Below, piece by piece: positions 20,966 to 29,933 of a stretch of DNA of 64,000 nucleotides. This stretch comes from Paenibacillus sp. P25. GTDB taxonomy: Bacteria; Bacillota; Bacilli; Paenibacillales; NBRC-103111. Position 1 is the first letter of the stretch; every line of letters begins with the position of its first letter. Position numbers and translations under genes: made by a program. The notes below the pieces were generated by a model that saw only the letters and a program-made list of their open reading frames with translations, ran no database searches and had not been told where the DNA came from. The stretch covers positions 3,720,001-3,784,000 of the forward strand of contig CP085629.1 in assembly GCA_024704175.1 (NCBI GenBank), in the 5' to 3' direction.

Positions 20966-22014
20966 GCGGATCCCTCCTTGATGGATGCTGAAGGTTCGCC
21001 GCGGCGGCGGAATTCGTCCAACGGAACGGATTGCCCCGACCGGGCGGAGGCGATGGCGGCGCACGTCAGTTCAAAGCTGCGCAGGTTGTCGTCGATCGCC
21101 GTTGCGGGAACTCTTCCCGTTCTGACCGATGCAATGAAGTCCTCCAAAGAAGCCGCACGGTCTTCGTAAGGCATCGCTGCAAGCTCGACCTCCTGCCGGA
21201 CCGCCGCCGCCGGTTCCTCGCCGGTCCACAGCGTAACGGCATCGTCGATGATCTCTATCGCACCGCGGTCGCCTACGATGCGGATATCGCCGTTCCATGT
21301 CGTTTCCTTGCCCCAGGAAACCCAGTCGCCGAAATAATGGACGTGAATATCGTCCTCGAAGCGGATGGAAGCGCCGGCGGAAGGATTGCCGCTGAACCAG
21401 CTCCAGGCGGGACGGAAGCTGCGGGCGCTGATATCCACGGGCTCTTTGCCAAGCAGAAACCGCATGAGATCGAAATGATGGATCGACATATCCTCCAGCA
21501 GGATGTCCTGGTAACGGTCGCGCCAGCCCCCGAATTTCATCGCCTTGCGGAACTCGTATTCGATATAGCCCACCCGGCCGATGGCCTGTTCGTCCAGCAG
21601 CTTCCTCGCGGTTTGCATCGCCGGTCTCCAGCGGTAATTTTGACTGACGGCCACCTGACGCTCATAATCGCAGCTTCGTTCGAGCAGCTCCACCGCTTCC
21701 TCGTATGCGTGCGTCAGCGGCTTCTCCATCAGCACGTGAAGCCCGGCTTCCAGCGCCTGAAGCGCCAGCGCCTTATGGGTCTGCGGCGGAGTCACGATCA
21801 GCACCATGTCGGCTTCGACCTTAGCCAGAGCCTCCTCCGGCGTAAGAAACAGCCGCTCCGGCGGCAGACCGGTCTTCTCACCGGCCGCCTGCAAATTAGC
21901 TTCGGCGATATCCACCACGGCGGCCAGCTCGACCCCCGCATGCTCCTTCACGATTTGCAGCCAGGACTGCCCGAAGCCCCCTGTACCGATTTGAATCAAG
22001 CGAAACGGCTCCAT
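20962..22014 (-). CDS. Gfo/Idh/MocA-family sugar oxidoreductase
   Basis: Intact NAD(P)-dependent dehydrogenase of about 350 residues. The Rossmann motif is LIQIGTGGFGQSW; the family signature with the catalytic lysine is MEKPLTHA; EDMSIHHFDLMRFLLG lies at the substrate site. The ATG at 22014 has an AAGGGGAG/AAGGGA-type ribosome site. It is the first gene of the operon that continues with an ABC importer and a TIM-barrel protein. Such enzymes oxidise a sugar hydroxyl, often C3 of a glycoside; the substrate here is unknown. Confidence 0.9.
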   Translation of the reverse strand: MEPFRLIQIGTGGFGQSWLQIVKEHAGVELAAVVDIAEANLQAAGEKTGLPPERLFLTPEEALAKVEADMVLIVTPPQTHKALALQALEAGLHVLMEKPLTHAYEEAVELLERSCDYERQVAVSQNYRWRPAMQTARKLLDEQAIGRVGYIEYEFRKAMKFGGWRDRYQDILLEDMSIHHFDLMRFLLGKEPVDISARSFRPAWSWFSGNPSAGASIRFEDDIHVHYFGDWVSWGKETTWNGDIRIVGDRGAIEIIDDAVTLWTGEEPAAAVRQEVELAAMPYEDRAASLEDFIASVRTGRVPATAIDDNLRSFELTCAAIASARSGQSVPLDEFRRRGEPSASIKEGSA

Positions 22015-22042
22015 TCCCTTCACTCCCCTTTGCGTCACGAAT

Positions 22043-22068
22043 TTAAAACGCTTACATGGATAAATATA
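22043..22068 (-). promoter_or_regulatory. Putative -10 element and overlapping cre-like site
   Basis: TATATT (22068-22063 on the minus strand) has a weak -35 (TTCTCA) 17 bases upstream. Directly downstream lies TGTAAGCGTTTTAA (22056-22043), which matches the cre core but lacks the final CA. A CcpA-type protein bound here would cover the likely transcription start of the dehydrogenase/ABC operon. Confidence 0.4.
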
Positions 22069-22252
22069 CCTGAGGCCGCCAGGCTTGAGAATAAATAAAG
22101 TTAAGCTCCGAGCATCAATAAAATTAATGTGCGTCAACAAAGAAAGGACTTCCATGATCATCCATTTAAAAAAATAATTGTGAATATTTTTTTATATCAT
22201 GATAGCATTCGAAATGTACCTTCAATACGATTTGAGAAAGGAATGTGAAGCG

Positions 22253-22705
22253 ATGAATATGAAAGTGGAGACTCTTCCAACCTATCGCATGGCCTTTGTG
22301 CGGCAAGTCGGCCCGTACGGTCCCGCCAATATTCAGGCCATGGAAAAGCTAAAAAAATGGGCTGAGGCGAATCATCTGCTTACGGATTCGGCCGTCCTCC
22401 TCGGCATTCCGCAGGATAACCCTGAAACCACACGTCCTGAAGACTGCAGGTACGATGCTTGTATTGTCATTTCGGAGGATTATCGAATCGACGATTCCAT
22501 TGGCGAAAGTGAACTTCCCGGTAGAACCTACGCCGTTTTCAAAATCAAACATACCGCGGAAGCTATTCAGAAGGCATGGACTGAAATTCTTCCGGCTTTG
22601 CAGAACAGCGGCTATCAGATGGACAACCATCCGATTATAGAAAGATACACCGGAGAGCTGGTTAACAATGATTATTGCGAAATCTGTGTACCCCTAAAAG
22701 CGTGA
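22253..22705 (+). CDS. GyrI/SbmC-like small-molecule-binding protein
   Basis: Intact single-domain protein of about 150 residues with the GyrI-like (AraC effector-binding) fold: YRMAFVRQVGPYG, YDACIVISEDYRIDDSIG, ELPGRTYAVFKIKHTAEAI and the C-terminal CEICVPLKA are typical. I place the start at the ATG at 22253, which follows AAAGGAA. Relatives inhibit DNA gyrase or bind hydrophobic drugs as stand-alone domains. It is a monocistronic plus-strand gene among minus-strand operons. Confidence 0.83.
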   Translation: MNMKVETLPTYRMAFVRQVGPYGPANIQAMEKLKKWAEANHLLTDSAVLLGIPQDNPETTRPEDCRYDACIVISEDYRIDDSIGESELPGRTYAVFKIKHTAEAIQKAWTEILPALQNSGYQMDNHPIIERYTGELVNNDYCEICVPLKA

Positions 22706-22710
22706 TAGCC

Positions 22711-22757
22711 CCGAAAAAGAAGAAAAAGGACGGATCCCCCAGTGGGAAACCGTCCTT
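22711..22757 (-). terminator. Terminator between convergent GyrI-like and GntR genes
   Basis: The 8-bp stem AAGGACGG (22726-22733) / CCGTCCTT (22750-22757) has an internal CCC/GGG pairing. On the minus strand it is followed by TTTTTCTTCTTTTTC. It serves the GntR gene; the plus-strand side has no T-tract. Confidence 0.7.
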
Positions 22758-22807
22758 CCGCATCAACCGGTCCGGAGTTGTTCATTGAACGGGCTCCGGT
22801 CCCGGCG

Positions 22808-23524
22808 TTATCTTTCCTTCAATTCTTCCGCTTGGCGCTGGCTGAGTATTTTATGCCGGACATAGCTCAGATGCTTGTACATATGGGAAAACGCCTCATA
22901 AGGATCATGCCTCGCCAGCGCATGATAGATATCCGTATGAAATTGAACGGTGACATCGCGCTCTCTGTACTTGATGTGGCTGTTCATCCGGTCATGAGCT
23001 GCGATCAGCGAATCGATCATGCCTTCCACTATGGGATTGTCGGCGCTCACGGCAATGATCCGGTGAAACTCCTTGTCCACTTCCCCATAGTTGTTGTCGA
23101 CAGCGCCGGCGATCAAGTCGATCGTCTCCTTCAGCTTGGCCAGTTGCCCGTCCGTGATCTTTTCGGCGGCCATCGTGACGAGACCGAGCTCCAGCGCCAT
23201 CCGCGCTTCAATCACGGCAGGCAGGTTGTCCACCGCCAGCGCCAGCATGACCGAGAAGGGCTTGCTCCCGATTTTGCTGTTAAAATAAGTGCCCCCGCGG
23301 GTTTTGCGCGTGATGACTTCCAGCGTTTCGAGCGAGCTCAGCGCTTCGCGCAGCACCGGTCTGCTGACGTCCAGCATCTCGATCAGCTCCATCTCGGGCG
23401 GGAGCCGGTCGCCGGGCTTCAGCTGGCCGCTCGTGAGCAGGTGAACGATCCGCTCCACCACTTGGTTGGATAACGTACTGCGTTTCACCGTCTTGATTTC
23501 TATTTTTTCTTTCGCATCTTCCAT
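22808..23524 (-). CDS. FadR-subfamily GntR repressor of the glucarate operon
   Basis: Intact 238-residue regulator. The winged helix-turn-helix occupies about residues 15-80 (GDRLPPEMELIEMLDVSRPV, LREALSSLETLEVI) and an FCD ligand-binding domain follows (EARMALELGLV, DKEFHRIIAVSADNPIVEGM, ending with HKILSQRQAE). FCD repressors usually bind a carboxylate or sugar acid. It lies downstream of the glucarate genes, and the same 15-bp site with one difference overlaps the -10 boxes of this gene and of gudD. The sequence therefore supports autoregulation and control of the glucarate pathway. Confidence 0.9.
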   Translation of the reverse strand: MEDAKEKIEIKTVKRSTLSNQVVERIVHLLTSGQLKPGDRLPPEMELIEMLDVSRPVLREALSSLETLEVITRKTRGGTYFNSKIGSKPFSVMLALAVDNLPAVIEARMALELGLVTMAAEKITDGQLAKLKETIDLIAGAVDNNYGEVDKEFHRIIAVSADNPIVEGMIDSLIAAHDRMNSHIKYRERDVTVQFHTDIYHALARHDPYEAFSHMYKHLSYVRHKILSQRQAEELKER

Positions 23525-23564
23525 AAACCCGAATCCCCTCTATCTGTTCAAGCCGTCATTTTCC

Positions 23565-23594
23565 TATTGTAAGACGAATGGTATGATATAACAA
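23565..23594 (-). promoter_or_regulatory. GntR gene promoter with overlapping operator
   Basis: TTGTTA (23594-23589), a 17-base spacer and TACAAT (23571-23566) form a sigma-A promoter on the minus strand. The operator TATTGTAAGACGAAT (23565-23579, plus strand) covers the -10 and fits the FadR-type pattern TNGTNNNACNA. It is nearly identical to the site at 27312-27326. Confidence 0.7.
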
Positions 23595-23611
23595 TATACC
23601 CGAATAAGGAG

Positions 23612-23932
23612 ATGCTCACACCTTCCGTGACGGCTCCGCCTAGTTTTCCACTTGACCTGCTGCGGACACTGAGGCCGTTAAGAAGGGGTAACGGGGCCAT
23701 TTCGCTTTCTTACGGACACGGGTGCAGCTATTTTGTTTCGAAAATCCCCATTTTGACGGAGGATTGGGGCAATAGCGCTGCCCGTGTCCGTTACCATTGG
23801 CAGACAACTGATTTTATCGAATTAGCAGCTATAGGGTCCGTTAAAAATAGCACGCTCTCATGGCATACGCCTTCGCCTTCGGGTTCCTCCATGCGTGAAT
23901 TCCCCTGTTTAAGAGGGATGAGGAACCGTTCG
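23612..23932. repeat. Non-coding intergenic stretch with ACGGACACGGG inverted repeats
   Basis: Between the reductase stop and the GntR promoter there is no credible gene. ACGGACACGGG (23712-23722) is repeated inverted as CCCGTGTCCGT (23781-23791) with a 58-base spacer, and related pieces (GCGGACACTGAGGCCGTTA, GGGTCCGTTA) flank it. GGTTCCTC (23882-23889) / GAGGAACC (23920-23927) can form a hairpin near the operon end, but without a T-tract. Confidence 0.45.
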
Positions 23933-24814
23933 TTACCTTCTGACCTCGACTTGGGCCAATTTCTCGTAGTACCGAATGATCTTTGCCGTGATCGTTGTCG
24001 CCGAAGCCGTCCACCCTGAGGGCCTGCATCATTTCCATCACCGCAGCGGTCAGCGGGAGGGGCACCCCGATCTCGCGGGATGTTTCGAGAACATTATGCA
24101 AGTCCTTGATATGCAGATTGATGCGGAAGCCCGGGTCGAATTTGCGGTCCATCACCAGCGGCGCTTTCGCATCCAGCACGGTGCTGCCCGCCAGCCCGCC
24201 GCGGATCGCTTGATATACGAGCTCAGGTTCGACGCCGGCTTTGGTGGCCAGTACGAGGGCTTCCGACATAGCAGCAATGTTCAGGGCCACAATGACTTGG
24301 TTCGCCAGCTTGGTCACGTTCCCCGCTCCGATGTCCCCGGTATGCACGACGGAAGCGGCCATCGATTTCATCACATCGTAGCATGCGTCAAATACATCCT
24401 TCTTGCCACCGACCATGACCGAGAGAGTTCCTTCGATAGCCTTCGGCTCCCCCGCTGACCGGCGCATCCAGCATTTCAATCCCTTTTTGCTCCAGCTTCG
24501 CCGCAATTTCCTTGCTCACCAAAGGGGCGATCGAGCTCATATCGATGACCACCGCTCCCGGTCTTGCTCCCTCAATGACGCCATTGTCCCCGAGAATCAC
24601 TTCCCGCACCTGGGGCGAATTCGGCAGCATGGTGATGATGACGTCCGCCTGCTCGGCTACCGCTTTGGGGCTGGACGCCGCTTTCGCCCCGGCAGACGAC
24701 GAGCTCCGGGGCGCTTTTATTGCTTTCAAGGACGATGACCTCGTATCCCGCTTTCAGCACGTTCCGGCTCATGGGCTTCCCCATGATCCCGAGTCCGATA
24801 AATCCAACTTTCAT
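23933..24814 (-). CDS. garR: Tartronate semialdehyde reductase-like beta-hydroxyacid dehydrogenase (frameshifted)
   Basis: NAD(P)-dependent reductase of the 3-hydroxyisobutyrate/6-phosphogluconate dehydrogenase family, about 294 residues. Visible are the Rossmann start MKVGFIGLGIMGKPMSRN, the substrate motif DAPVSGG, the catalytic Lys region GNVTKLANQV and a KDL helix (HIKDLHNVLETSREIGVPLP). The ATG at 24814 follows AGGAGG. Breaks near 24720, 24490 and 23975 split the frame; the last, once corrected, ends IIRYYEKLAQVEVRR with a stop at 23933. Next to a glucarate dehydratase and an aldolase, reduction of tartronate semialdehyde to glycerate is the likely role. Confidence 0.82.
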
Positions 24815-24860
24815 ATGGAAAGAACCTCCTATCGCTTCCATTTGTTCATGAAAAATAAAC

Positions 24861-25759
24861 TTAAACGCTTTGCAGCTCACCCATTTGCACCAAGATGTCT
24901 CTCAGCTTGTTCAAATTGGGTTCGGTGCAGCCGCTATTCGGCCGGATCGAGCACCCGATGTTCAGGCCGAGCAGGTTCATGGCCTCCTTCGTGACGACCG
25001 GGAAGCTGGCAAGATTGAAGGCCATGCGAAGCGGCGCCAGCTTGAACTGGGCCTCCAATGCGCCGGGCAGATCGCCCTCCATAAACTTCCGGTAAATGTC
25101 CACCACCAGAGCCGGCACGATGTTGGCCGTCGAAGCCACGCGACCGACCGCCCCGTAAACCAGAGAGCCCAGAATCATGACATCCCGGCCCGCCATCACT
25201 TTAAAGCCTTTGTCCCGTGTTCGGCGGATATACTCGGCGGTAAGCGTCAAGTCGCCGCCGCTGTCCTTGACCCCGGCAATGTTAGGGATATCGGCCAGGC
25301 GTTCCATCAGGTTCGCCGAAATGTTGTTTCCTACCCGGTCCGGATTATTATAAATCAGGATCGGCGCGAAACGGATTCGGCTACCTTCCGGAAATGCTGG
25401 TACAGCTCCTCATCCGTCGGCGTCAGGAACATCGGGGAAGGATGGTGATGGCCTGCGCGTTCAAGGATTCCCCCAGCCTCGCCAATTTGACGCATTCCTT
25501 GGTTGTAATCGCCCCGATCCCCATATAGACCGGGACCCGCCCGTTCACCTGATCGATCGTGATCGTAACGGCCCTTTCCTGCTGCTCATGGTCAAGCCCG
25601 TAAAACTCGCCGTTGCTGCCAAGCGCAAGGATGCCGTGCACCCCTCCCGCAATCACATGCTCCACCACCCGGCGAAGCCCCCTGCTCCTCTACGCATTCG
25701 TCCTCGTCCACAGGCGTCACGATCGGCGGAATGACTCCGCGAATAAAGCTGGTGTCCAT
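24861..25759 (-). CDS. DapA-family keto-deoxy sugar-acid aldolase (frameshifted)
   Basis: Class I aldolase/lyase of the dihydrodipicolinate synthase family, about 300 residues. Seen are VIPPIVTPVDEDE, the substrate carboxylate motif GSNGEFYGL, the catalytic Tyr in IYNNPDRVGNN, and the Schiff-base lysine in NIAGVKDSGGD. The ATG at 25759 follows GGGGAG. Breaks near 25680 and between 25310 and 25430 interrupt the frame. Between gudD and the reductase it most likely cleaves or dehydrates 5-keto-4-deoxyglucarate; an aldolase giving pyruvate and tartronate semialdehyde would match the reductase. It is probably not the lysine-pathway DapA. Confidence 0.82.
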
Positions 25760-25846
25760 GCTCTTCTCCCCTATCCTGAAAATGATGTCCCCCAGGCCAT
25801 CCGGCATCCTCCATGCGAAGACGGGATAGCCGGCGCCGGCCTTCCG

Positions 25847-27213
25847 TTACCGCACCAGACAAGGACGCTTGTTGTCAAAGCTCCAGCCCGGAATCAGGTA
25901 CTGCATGGCGATCGCATCGTCCCGGGCGCCAAGGCCATATGCATTATAAAGCCGGTTGGCTTCTTCCAACCGCTCCATATCGATCTCCACGCCGAGGCCC
26001 GGCTTATCCGGAACGGCCACCATGCCGCCGGCGATCTTCAAAGGCTCCTTCGTGAGCCGCTGCCCGTCCTGCCAGATCCAGTGCGTATCGATGGCCGTAA
26101 TCTTGCCCGGCGCCGCAGCGGCGGCATGCGTGAACATGGCGAGCGATATGTCAAAATGATTGTTCGAATGCGAGCCCCAGGTCAGTCCCCATTCATGGCA
26201 CATTTGCGCGACCCGGACGGAGCCCTGCATCGTCCAGAAATGCGGATCGGCCAGCGGGATATCGACCGACTGCAGCTGAATCGCGTGGCCCATCTGCCTC
26301 CAATCGGTTGCGATCATATTAGTGGCCGTCGGAAGCCCGGTTGCGCGGCGGAACTCGGCCATCACTTCCCGTCCGGAATAACCGTTCTCCGCCCCGCACG
26401 GATCCTCGGCATAGGCCAGCACATGATGCTGATCGCGGCAGAGACGAATCGCCTCCTGAAGCGACCACGCTCCGTTAGGATCGAGCGTAATTCGCGCTTC
26501 CGGGAACCGCTCCGCCAGAGCGGTCACGGCCTCGATCTCCTCTTCGCCGCGCAGCACGCCTCCCTTGAGCTTAAAATCGTTAAATCCATAGCGCGCATGC
26601 GCCGCTTCGGCCAGTCTTACGATGGCCTCGGTGGTCATCGCCTCCTCGTGGCGCAGCCGCGGCCAATCGTCCTCGGCATCCGGAGCGCCCACGTATGGCA
26701 GATCCGTTTTGTTCCGGTCGCCTATGTAGAACAGATATCCCAGCATCTCCACTTCGCTTCGCCGCTGGCCTTCGCCGAGCAGCGCGGCCACCGGTACGCC
26801 CAGATGCTGTCCGACCAGGTCAAGCAGAGCCGCTTCCAGCGCCGTAACTGAATGAATCGTTATGCGCAGGTCGAAGGTCTGCAGCCCCGACCGCCCGCAT
26901 CCCGACCCTCGAACTGCTTCCGCACCGTATTCAGGATATTGTGGTAACGGCCGATCGGTTGGCCGACGACAAGCGGCCTTGCTTCCTCCAGTGTCTGGCG
27001 GATCCGCTCTCCCCCGGTACCTCGCCAACTCCGGTATGGCCGGCATTATCCACGAGAATCACTACGTTGCGGGTGAAGAAAGGGGCATGCGCACCGCTGA
27101 GATTGAGCAGCATGCTATCATGGCCCGCCACCTGGATCACCAGCATCTCCTTGATGACCGGCGTGCCGGTGAACCCGTACGGCTCGCTGCTCTTCCGTCA
27201 GCTCCTGCTTCAT
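25847..27213 (-). CDS. gudD: Glucarate dehydratase (frameshifted in N-terminal part)
   Basis: Enolase-superfamily enzyme of about 450 residues that dehydrates D-glucarate (and often L-idarate) to 5-keto-4-deoxyglucarate. From memory it closely matches E. coli Gud[61 protein letters not shown] (catalytic His), FKLKGG (catalytic Lys) and the C-terminus [13 protein letters not shown]. The ATG at 27213 follows AAGGAGTG. At least three frame breaks fall within 26880-27190; the alternate frames read [16 protein letters not shown] and [17 protein letters not shown], so the gene looks functional. It is first in the operon, under a strong promoter with a GntR site and a cre-like site. Confidence 0.93.
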
Positions 27214-27284
27214 GGGAATCACTCCTTCGTCATGGTAGGGGACTGCAACAGTTGAAGTTCTGTTCAGCAATTGACAATTCGAAT

Positions 27285-27341
27285 TGGATGCGCTTTCATT
27301 ATTATATGTAATATTGTAAGACAAATTAAATTATGCGTCAA
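27285..27341 (-). promoter_or_regulatory. gudD promoter with GntR operator and cre-like site
   Basis: On the minus strand TTGACG (27341-27336), a 17-base spacer and TACAAT (27318-27313) form a good sigma-A promoter. The operator TATTGTAAGACAAAT (27312-27326, plus strand) overlaps the -10, in the same relative place as at the GntR gene. Downstream, TGAAAGCGCATCCA (27298-27285) matches cre with one mismatch. The further upstream stretch to 27520 shows no gene. Confidence 0.75.
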
Positions 27342-27519
27342 TATCAAATCTAGATCCCCGTGTTGCGGAACTGCAGAAGAAGCAAGCGCAACTATTCAAA
27401 TTAAGAAAAGCGTCTGATCGAAACCCTTTCAATGAAGATACATTCGTGTCTAAGAGGATGCTTTTCTTGAAAGATCCGAAAGCTGAACCTCCGGTTCAAA
27501 CTTATACTTTCCGATCTTA

Positions 27520-27550
27520 TAAATAAACAGCCCGCCGTACCGGCAGGCTG
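27520..27550 (-). terminator. Terminator of the GH30 gene
   Basis: Stem CAGCCCGCCG (27528-27537) / CGGCAGGCTG (27541-27550) with one mismatch and a 3-base loop, followed on the minus strand by TTTATTTAT. It lies 10 bp after the GH30 stop. Confidence 0.7.
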
Positions 27551-27559
27551 CAAAAAACA

Positions 27560-28898
27560 CTATCCAATAACAATCGTGTTGAACGATTCGGGCTCAAGCT
27601 CGAATGCCCTGACGCTTGCTCCGTCCGACAACCGAATAACCCGCGTCTCCTTGAATGGATTGGCGATCACGACGACCTTTTCCCCGGTCGGCCTCTCGAA
27701 GGTCTGCGGCATTGCCGGTCCATGGCCCCTTGAGTCCGATCCGCTTGGAACCGGGATTCACCCAGTGGGCGAAATGCTTCATCACCACATATTCCGGGTT
27801 ACGGATGACGCGGCCTTCCGCCGGGTCCACGGTGATCATCGAATTCTGCTCCCAGCCCCATGTACTGCGGCCCTTCGGCTCCAGCACCATGTTCCAGTAA
27901 ATGTATGCGTTCACGCCGTTTGTGAAATAATGCTGGTATAAATTGAACACATACATCGCGTAAAACCACGTGTTCTCGCCGTCTCCGCATTCGTTCTCCG
28001 TCTGCATGTAGCGGAGCTCCGGGTAGCTCTGAACCGTGCGCTGAATGCCGTATTTGCCGGCCCATTGATAGCCGACGCCTTTGACATATTTATAAGCTTC
28101 CGGATCGCTCAGCACGGTATGGGCATAAGCGTCATGACCGGTGGCCTTCTTCTTCAGCCACTCATCCCAAGGCTCCGGGGCATTGATCGTGCCGAGCCAA
28201 ATTTCCGTATCCAGCCCGTGCTTCTCGAAGGCCGGTCCCAGGTAATCGCGGATAAATTCGCGAAGCTGCTCGCCGGTCCACACGCAGGAAGGGAATTTCT
28301 GATCGGCTACGACCTCGTTCTGGACATGAATCTGGTGAATCGTGATGCCTTCTTCCCTGTAGGCTTCCACAAACTTGACGAAATAAAGCGCGTAGGCCTC
28401 CAAAATGTCCTTTTCCCAGCGCAGCGTTCCGTAATTGTAGGCCTTCGGAAACTTCATCCAGGTCGGCGGGCTCCACGGCGAGGCGAACAGCTTGAGGTCC
28501 GGATTCAGCTTCAAAGCTTCTTTGATATAAGGAATCAGATAACGGCGGTCCCGCTCAATGGAGAAGCGCTCCATCGCCAGATCCCCGTCGGTTTCGTTCA
28601 AGCTGTACCAATCGAGCGCATAATCGCTGGCTCCGATCGGAAGACGGCAGATGCTGAAGCGGTGCTCCCCTTCGGGGTGAAACAGATCGTGGAACACCTT
28701 CTCGCGCTGCTCCTCCGTTAAATGGCTTAAAGCGATAAAGCCGAGTTCGTTAAAACAGCCGCCGAATCCTTCCACCGTTTGAAAATATTCTCCGGTCATC
28801 GTAAGGTTTGCATCGTCGGACGCAGCATCCGGAACGGACATCTCCTTCCAGGCCGCCTCCGGGGTGCTTGCGATCCAACGAACGCCTGAATAACTCAT
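27560..28898 (-). CDS. GH30-family glycoside hydrolase (frameshifted near C-terminus)
   Basis: Retaining glycosidase of about 446 residues, glucosylceramidase/beta-glucosidase-xylosidase type. The acid/base Glu is in IHQIHVQNEVVAD and the nucleophile Glu in LRYMQTENECGDG; EGFGGCFNELGF near the N-terminus and SPWSPPTWMKFP are GH30 signatures. There is no signal peptide, so it acts inside the cell. I choose the ATG at 28898, preceded by GGAGG; the in-frame ATG at 28913 has no ribosome site. An extra base near 27730 shifts the end; in the other frame it reads ERPTGEKVVVIANPFKETR and stops at 27560. Divergent from an AraC gene that probably regulates it. Confidence 0.88.
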
Positions 28899-28932
28899 AG
28901 GACGAACCTCCATATCTGGGTTTAGGGCTGAC

Positions 28933-28976
28933 TTGATCTCTCTTCCCTTTTATTATAAATTGAGGTCATGCCTCAA
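28933..28976 (+). promoter_or_regulatory. Divergent promoters and palindromic operator between GH30 and AraC genes
   Basis: Plus strand: TTGATC (28933-28938), 17 bases, TAAATT (28956-28961). Minus strand: a perfect TATAAT (28957-28952) without a good -35, as expected for an activator-dependent promoter. The inverted repeat TTGAGG (28960-28965) / CCTCAA (28971-28976), 5-base centre, lies between them and is a candidate AraC site. Confidence 0.45.
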
Positions 28977-29027
28977 ACCGATTGTCCAAACCGCGTGAAA
29001 TTTACCCAAATCCAAGGTGAACCCGTG

Positions 29028-29923
29028 ATGTCCGAACAGGAACTTTATACCGAATCGCATAGACACGTGCATTTTCTTCCGGCGATGGATTGGAATGTGA
29101 AGTTTTACGGAGCGCATCGCCAACAGGTGCGGCCGGGCTGGACGATGCCGAAGGAATCCCATATCGGCTTTGAAATCATCGTGCTGCTGGAAGGCGCCCA
29201 GGAAACGGTCATGGAAAACAGCCGCTACCTGCTGGAGCAGGGGATATGATCCTGATTCCGCCCGGATGCAAGCATACGAACCGCTGTATTTCCGAAAAAG
29301 GGATGACGTACTTTTGCGCTCATTTCAGCGTGGACGATCCGCTCTTCCGGCAGCAGATGGTCCGGGACAATCATGTGCTCTTCCCCGCAGGGACCGAGCA
29401 TAACGAAAGCCTGCGAAGAGTGCTTGATCAATGGATCGAGATGGCCGACCGGCAGAGCGAGTATACGACGGCGGACCGCTTCCGGTCGCAGGCCCTGCTC
29501 TTCGAGCTCATGGGAGTGCTGGCCCGGATGGTCAGCCGGAGCGAGGAGCGGAATGAATACGTGGCACCGACTTCGGTTCAGTACGCCAAAGCGATCGCGG
29601 AAGCCATTAAAGCCCGTTTCGACCCTCATGCCGGCGTTCCCGAAGAGAAGTCGCTGCGCATCGAGGAGCTGATCGCATCCATCGGCATCAGTCCGGGCTA
29701 CGGGCTGGAGGTGTTCCGCAAGGTGTACGGCATCTCGCCGAGACAGTATTTGTCGGAGCTCAAACTAAACGAAGCCAAGGTGCTGATCGGGCAGCCCGAG
29801 CTTCCGCTCAAGGAGGTCGCCTCGATCCTGGGCTACTCCCATTTATCCCACTTCAGCAGGCAGTTTAAACGCTGGACGGGCATGAGCCCGATGCAGTATC
29901 GCCAAAGTCTGAGTCATCCGTGA
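29028..29923 (+). CDS. AraC-family regulator with cupin sensor (frameshifted)
   Basis: Cytoplasmic regulator of about 298 residues: N-terminal cupin-like arabinose-binding domain (IGFEIIVLLEGAQETVMEN, MILIPPGCKHTNRC) and two AraC helix-turn-helix motifs at the end (YGLEVFRKVYGISPRQYL, LKEVASILGYSHLSHFSRQF). I prefer the ATG at 29028 after AAGGTGA; the ATG at 28968 lies inside the putative operator. The frame breaks at the G4 run at 29240-29243; one G gives EQGDMILIPPG. It probably activates the divergent GH30 gene. Confidence 0.85.
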
Positions 29924-29933
29924 CTTCAGCGGA

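Noticed and set aside
23882..23927. Rho-independent terminator behind the glucarate operon
   Set aside because: The GGTTCCTC/GAGGAACC hairpin has a 30-base loop and no T-tract, so it is only mentioned within the intergenic entry.
24861..25759. Biosynthetic dihydrodipicolinate synthase (dapA)
   Set aside because: The position between gudD and a tartronate semialdehyde reductase-like gene points to sugar-acid catabolism.
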